Program-made: the position numbers and the translations under genes
Notes under the pieces: generated by a model
What the model saw: only the letters and a program-made list of their open reading frames with translations
Told to the model about the DNA's origin: nothing
The model's database searches: none
NCBI RefSeq assembly: GCF_038237375.1
Contig: NZ_CP151273.1
Span: 1,550,001 to 1,614,000 of the forward strand
Direction of reading: 5' to 3'
From: Alcaligenes sp. SDU_A2
GTDB taxonomy: Bacteria; Pseudomonadota; Gammaproteobacteria; Burkholderiales; Burkholderiaceae_B
Length of the DNA: 64,000 nt
Shown: one piece after another, positions 60,493-64,000 of the stretch
How the letters are laid out: every line of letters begins with the position of its first letter
How positions within the stretch are numbered: position 1 is the stretch's first letter

Positions 60493-62304
60493 CTATCGTG
60501 TCGTAGAAAGAGGGGAAGAAGTGCGCCAGGCCTGTGTGCGGCGCAGCGAGGCGCGGCTGAGCAGATGCACCAGCAAGCAGAACGTAGCCGAGCTGAGCAT
60601 GATCAGCGTGCACATGGCGGCGGCCGGGCCGATGAAACCGGCGTCGTCCATGTTCATGACGGCCACCGAGGCCAGGACGGTCTGAGGGCTGTACAGAAAC
60701 ACCACCGCCGATACGGTCGTCATGGCCGAGACGAACAAGTAGCGGGCCACCGAGAGCAGGGCAGGCAGGCACAGGGGAACGGTCACTCCGGTCAGGGTAG
60801 ACAGGCGAGGGGCCTTCAGGGAGGCAGCGGCGGCTTCCAGCTCGGCAGGGATGGACTTCAGGGCGGTGACAAAGGTCAGGTGCGCGCTGGTGTACATATG
60901 CACGACCGTACACAGCACCAGCAAGGCCATGGAGCCGTACAGGCCGGACATCGGATTGGACGGATGATTGAAAAAGAAGATGTAGCCCAGGCCCAGTACC
61001 AGGCCGGGAATGGCCATCGGCGTCAGGGCCAGCATGCGCAGCACGCCGTACAGGCCTTGCTCAAAGCGCCCGGTGGCCGGCAGCTTTTCCAGCATCCAGG
61101 CCCCCAGAAAGATCAGGGCAGAGCCGATCAGTGCTGTGCACAGGCTCATGAACAGGCTGTTGCGCCAGGCCAGCCAGCCGCCGCCGTCCATATTGTCGAA
61201 GTCGTAGGATTTCAGCGACAGGCTCAGGTTGTAGGGCCAGAACTTGATCAAGGATGCCCAGACCGCCATGCCCACGATGGTCAGGATGGCCAGGGACACC
61301 ACGACCAGGATCAGCGTAAAAAAGCGATCGCGGCGGGCGTGTGCGGTCGGAACGTAGGCGCTTAACTGTCCTTGCGCCTGGGTGCTGGCCCTGGACCGCA
61401 GGTGGCGGTCCAGCAAAAAAGTCAGCACGGCGGGTATCAGCAGCAGCATGCCGATGGCTGCCCCTTTGGAAAACTGCAACTGGCCGACCACGGCCTTGTA
61501 GGCCTCCATCGCCAGCACGTTGTAAGAACCACCCACGACCTTGGGAACGCCGAAGTCGGTCACGGTCAGGGTAAAGACCAGGCAGGCGGCTGAAAAGACG
61601 GCGTAGCGGCTGGCCGGCAGGGTAACGGTCAGGAAACGGCGCCAGGCACCGGCACCCATGGCGCGGGCGGCGTCATACAGGCGCGCATCGGCCAGGGCCA
61701 GACCGGTGCCCAGAATCATCAGGGCATGGGGAAACGTATAGAAGGCTTCGCCCAGCACAATGCCCCAGAAGCCATAAATGGTCTGGCCACCGATCCAGTC
61801 GCGCAAAATCCCCTGGTTGCCGAACAGGTAGATCAGTGACAGGCCGGGCATCAGCGACGGTGCCAACAATGGCAGCAGGCCCAGTGCCCGGAACAGACCT
61901 GCGCCCCGGACGCAGCAGCGTTGCAAGGCAAAGGCAAAGGCGTAGGCTGTCGGGATCACAATGCTCAGCGTGGTCACGCCGACCAGAATGCTGCGGCCCA
62001 CCATGCTCATGAAGCCAGGAGCGCTGACGATGTTCCAGAACTGGCTCAGGCCGACCAGATTGCCGTCGCCGTCCTGAACGGCGCGCAGCAGAATGAACAA
62101 CATGGGCAGAGCCAGAAACAGCAAGAGCAGCGCCAGCAGCGAGAGCGTCAAGAAGCGGCGGGCCACGAACCCAAGCCAGACAGGCAGAGGCTGCCGGGTC
62201 AGGGGTGGCGCGGATCGCTTGCCGACGACTGAAGGCGGGAGCGATAGGGCCGTTGCGCGGCTTGCGCCGCTATGGCTGGCGGTAGACAGTTCAGGCGTGG
62301 GCAT
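60493..62304 (-). CDS. Putative AEP ABC transporter permease, fused two-domain (PhnU2-like)
   Basis: A 603-residue permease with two tandem BPD-transporter domains, about 12 helices in all, as in FbpB-type systems. The two EAA-like cytoplasmic loops are visible as DAARAMGAGAWRRFLTVTLPA and ELEAAAASLKAPRLSTLTGVTVP. One gene therefore supplies both halves of the channel. The start MPTPELSTASHSG overlaps the ATPase stop by 14 bp; 18 codons upstream another ATG exists, but inside the ATPase gene. phnX follows after 7 bp. Confidence 0.92.
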   Translation of the reverse strand: MPTPELSTASHSGASRATALSLPPSVVGKRSAPPLTRQPLPVWLGFVARRFLTLSLLALLLLFLALPMLFILLRAVQDGDGNLVGLSQFWNIVSAPGFMSMVGRSILVGVTTLSIVIPTAYAFAFALQRCCVRGAGLFRALGLLPLLAPSLMPGLSLIYLFGNQGILRDWIGGQTIYGFWGIVLGEAFYTFPHALMILGTGLALADARLYDAARAMGAGAWRRFLTVTLPASRYAVFSAACLVFTLTVTDFGVPKVVGGSYNVLAMEAYKAVVGQLQFSKGAAIGMLLLIPAVLTFLLDRHLRSRASTQAQGQLSAYVPTAHARRDRFFTLILVVVSLAILTIVGMAVWASLIKFWPYNLSLSLKSYDFDNMDGGGWLAWRNSLFMSLCTALIGSALIFLGAWMLEKLPATGRFEQGLYGVLRMLALTPMAIPGLVLGLGYIFFFNHPSNPMSGLYGSMALLVLCTVVHMYTSAHLTFVTALKSIPAELEAAAASLKAPRLSTLTGVTVPLCLPALLSVARYLFVSAMTTVSAVVFLYSPQTVLASVAVMNMDDAGFIGPAAAMCTLIMLSSATFCLLVHLLSRASLRRTQAWRTSSPLSTTR

Positions 62305-63367
62305 ACAGGGCCTCGCTGGGGAGCTGGACGCGACAACGGCGCGCGGCCAAGGGGGCAAGCAGGCGGTCGCCCTGTTCCGGATTGACGATGGCCTGTACGG
62401 TCAGCCCATCCATGCCTTCGGGGCGCAGCGTCAGCTTGTAGTGGCGGCCCAGGAAGATGCCGTCCACGATGTCGGCCAGAAACGTGTTGGCGATGCCATT
62501 GGGGTTGGACGAGTCCAGCACCCGGATATTTTCGGGGCGGATAAATAGGCGGCCTGGCTTGACCGGCGCATCCTGGCCCAGATCCAGGCGGGCGCGCTCG
62601 ACCATGACCGAACAACTGTTCAGCGGCGTATAGGGCAGCCAGTTGGCCTCTCCGATAAAGCCGGCCACAAAGGGGTTGGCGGGTGCCCGGTATAGGGCCT
62701 GCGGGCGGTCAAACTGGACCAGCCGGCCTTTGTCCATGACGGCGATCCGGTCGGCCATCACCATCGCTTCTTCCTGGTCGTGCGTGACCATCAGCGTAGT
62801 AATCGACAATTGCTTTTGCAGGGCGCGCAGCTCTACGCGCAGCCGTTCACGCACCTGGGCATCCAGCGCCGACATCGGCTCGTCCAGCAGCAGCAGCGAG
62901 GGCGAGGGGGCCAGAGCGCGGGCCAGGGCGACACGTTGTTGCTGACCACCGGACAGTTGCGCCGGGTACTTGTTTTCCGAGCCCGACAAGCCGACCAGAT
63001 CCAGCATTTCCGAGACGCGCAGTTGCACCTGTTCGGCCAGCTTGCGGCGTGGCGACAGGCCATAGGCGATGTTCTGCGCCACGGTCAGGTTCGGGAACAG
63101 GGCATAGGACTGAAACAAAATGCCGTAATCGCGCTGCTGCGGCGGCAACTGGCTGATATCCCGACCCGCCATGATGATGGCACCGCGGTCGGCGCGTTGC
63201 AGACCGGCAATGCTGCGCAGCAAGGTGGTCTTGCCGCAGCCCGAAGGCCCCAGCAGGCAGACCAGCTCGCCGGCCTGTATGTCCAGGCTGACCTGGTCCA
63301 GGGCGGTAAAGGAACCGAACTGCTTGTGCAGTCCTTGTATCGATAAAAAGGCGGCAGTGGCGCTCAT
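62291..63367 (-). CDS. Putative AEP ABC transporter ATP-binding protein (PhnT2-like)
   Basis: A 358-residue ATPase with Walker A GPSGCGKTT, signature [15 protein letters not shown], Walker B LLLDEPMSALD, H-loop VTHDQEEA and a C-terminal TOBE-like region (GRLFIRPENIRVLD). It belongs to the PotA/FbpC-like importers and leads the operon ATPase-permease-PhnX-binding protein-FAD enzyme. The ATG at the complement of 63367 (MSATAAFLSIQGLHKQFG) is chosen; the frame continues 47 codons upstream through the promoter region. Confidence 0.92.
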   Translation of the reverse strand: MSATAAFLSIQGLHKQFGSFTALDQVSLDIQAGELVCLLGPSGCGKTTLLRSIAGLQRADRGAIIMAGRDISQLPPQQRDYGILFQSYALFPNLTVAQNIAYGLSPRRKLAEQVQLRVSEMLDLVGLSGSENKYPAQLSGGQQQRVALARALAPSPSLLLLDEPMSALDAQVRERLRVELRALQKQLSITTLMVTHDQEEAMVMADRIAVMDKGRLVQFDRPQALYRAPANPFVAGFIGEANWLPYTPLNSCSVMVERARLDLGQDAPVKPGRLFIRPENIRVLDSSNPNGIANTFLADIVDGIFLGRHYKLTLRPEGMDGLTVQAIVNPEQGDRLLAPLAARRCRVQLPSEALYAHA

Positions 63368-63506
63368 TCCGAAATCCGGCTTGTCATGTAGGTCATGGCC
63401 GCCAGTATGTGAGCCGTACATGATGGCTCTATGACAGAACATAAAATTTCTGTAATACGAGAATCGGATAATTTGGACTTCGAGTGTTTTGCGGGAGAGT
63501 CGCAGC
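63368..63506. promoter_or_regulatory. Divergent promoter region of the AEP operon and its LysR gene
   Basis: This 139-bp region separates the operon start from the divergent LysR gene, the usual site for a LysR operator. Bases 63440-63475 are AT-rich (ATAAAATTTCTGTAAT). GCGGGAGAG just before 63507 serves as the LysR ribosome-binding site. No precise operator could be assigned. Confidence 0.4.
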
Positions 63507-64000
63507 ATGCTGGCTCTGGAACTGAAGTCTTTTCACGCCATCGCCCATAGTGGCTCTATTACTAAGGCTGCGCAGATGCTGGGCATCAGTCAGCCTACCG
63601 TCACGTCGCATCTGCGCCAGTTGGAAGCGCGCTATGGCATAGAATTGTTTTATCGACAGGGCAAAGGAGTTTACCTAAGTGAGCAAGGCGAACGTCTGCT
63701 GCCCCAGGTCGAAGAGCTGATGCAGCAGGCGGCCCAGATCGACTTCAGCCTGCGCGATCTGCGTGATCTGAAAAGCGGCAAAGTGCGAGTCGGTGCTACG
63801 GGGCCTTACTACATCATGGATGTGTTACGACGGTTTTACCAAGCCTATCCAGGTGTGGAAATGAAGTTGAGCATAGATAACTCGCAACGGGTGCTCAGCA
63901 GCTTGCTCGATTACCAGTTGGATGTCATTGCCTCGTCATTTTTAGTGGACGACGAACGTATCATCCGGGTGTTGCTGGCTTCGGACCCCTTGGTCGTGGT
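63507..64000 (+). CDS. LysR-family regulator of the AEP operon (3'-truncated by window edge)
   Basis: The frame opens at ATG 63507 and runs off the right edge without a stop, giving about 165 residues. It begins MLALELKSFHAIAHSGSITK; the HTH continues AAQMLGISQPTVTSHLRQLEARYG, a standard LTTR domain, followed by the linker helix and the start of the effector domain (SGKVRVGATGPYYIMDVLRRFY). It diverges from the AEP uptake/degradation operon, so it is probably its activator; AEP-operon LTTRs are common in Burkholderiales. The effector is inferred, not seen. Confidence 0.85.
   Translation, partial: MLALELKSFHAIAHSGSITKAAQMLGISQPTVTSHLRQLEARYGIELFYRQGKGVYLSEQGERLLPQVEELMQQAAQIDFSLRDLRDLKSGKVRVGATGPYYIMDVLRRFYQAYPGVEMKLSIDNSQRVLSSLLDYQLDVIASSFLVDDERIIRVLLASDPLVV

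Overview
The window is a stretch of betaproteobacterial chromosome, most likely from the family Alcaligenaceae (Bordetella/Alcaligenes relatives). The basis is gene order and protein character: rlmN-rodZ-ispG-hisS-yfgM-bamB-der-hisC-hfq-hflX-hflK-hflC-hisZ-purA, the rpsU-dnaG-rpoD macromolecular synthesis block, an RpoD with a Lys/Ala-rich N-terminal tail, and a lipid-anchored subtilisin autotransporter resembling Bordetella SphB1. Bases look moderately GC-rich with frequent 1-4 nt stop/start overlaps. The genus cannot be fixed from sequence alone. Nothing resembling rRNA, tRNA, CRISPR, prophage or a transposase was seen.

Bases 1-30,100 are core housekeeping: the tail of a PuuE-type allantoinase, alaS-tusA, rpsP-rimM-trmD (rplS is not next to trmD), convergent valS, ndk, the long rlmN-to-hflC block, hisZ-purA with a phosphoribosyltransferase, and rpsU-dnaG-rpoD. 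Good sigma70-like promoters precede rpsP and rpsU, and intrinsic terminators follow trmD/valS, hfq, hflC and rpoD.

Bases 30,100-47,000 are accessory and regulatory. An intergenic repeat (copy A) and poly-T tandem repeats follow rpoD. Next come an unusual histidine kinase / OmpR-type regulator / histidine kinase trio, a purine catabolic operon (xdhA-xdhB-xdhC-guaD), a LysR regulator coupled to pxpA, a BenE-type transporter, a divergent AraC regulator / CynX-family transporter pair resembling E. coli nimR/nimT, and a second MFS transporter.

Bases 47,000-57,400 hold a candidate small RNA in an AT-rich gap, a TSUP exporter, a nitrilase-family hydrolase, a pirin, a second and larger copy (B) of the intergenic repeat, a Nu-class-like GST, a DUF3820 protein, the SphB1-like autotransporter, an orphan amino-acid-type ABC ATPase, a dienelactone hydrolase with a DUF3060 protein, and a small membrane protein. 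Bases 57,400-64,000 are a 2-aminoethylphosphonate (AEP) uptake and degradation operon: ATPase, fused permease, PhnX, binding protein and FAD oxidoreductase. A divergent LysR regulator runs off the window edge.

The most novel item is the pair of non-coding repeats at about 30,126-30,420 and 49,834-50,413. Copy B has near-perfect terminal inverted repeats and several nested perfect inverted repeats. Copy A is a shorter, diverged version. Together they look like an undescribed non-autonomous, cruciform-forming element family or a structured RNA family.
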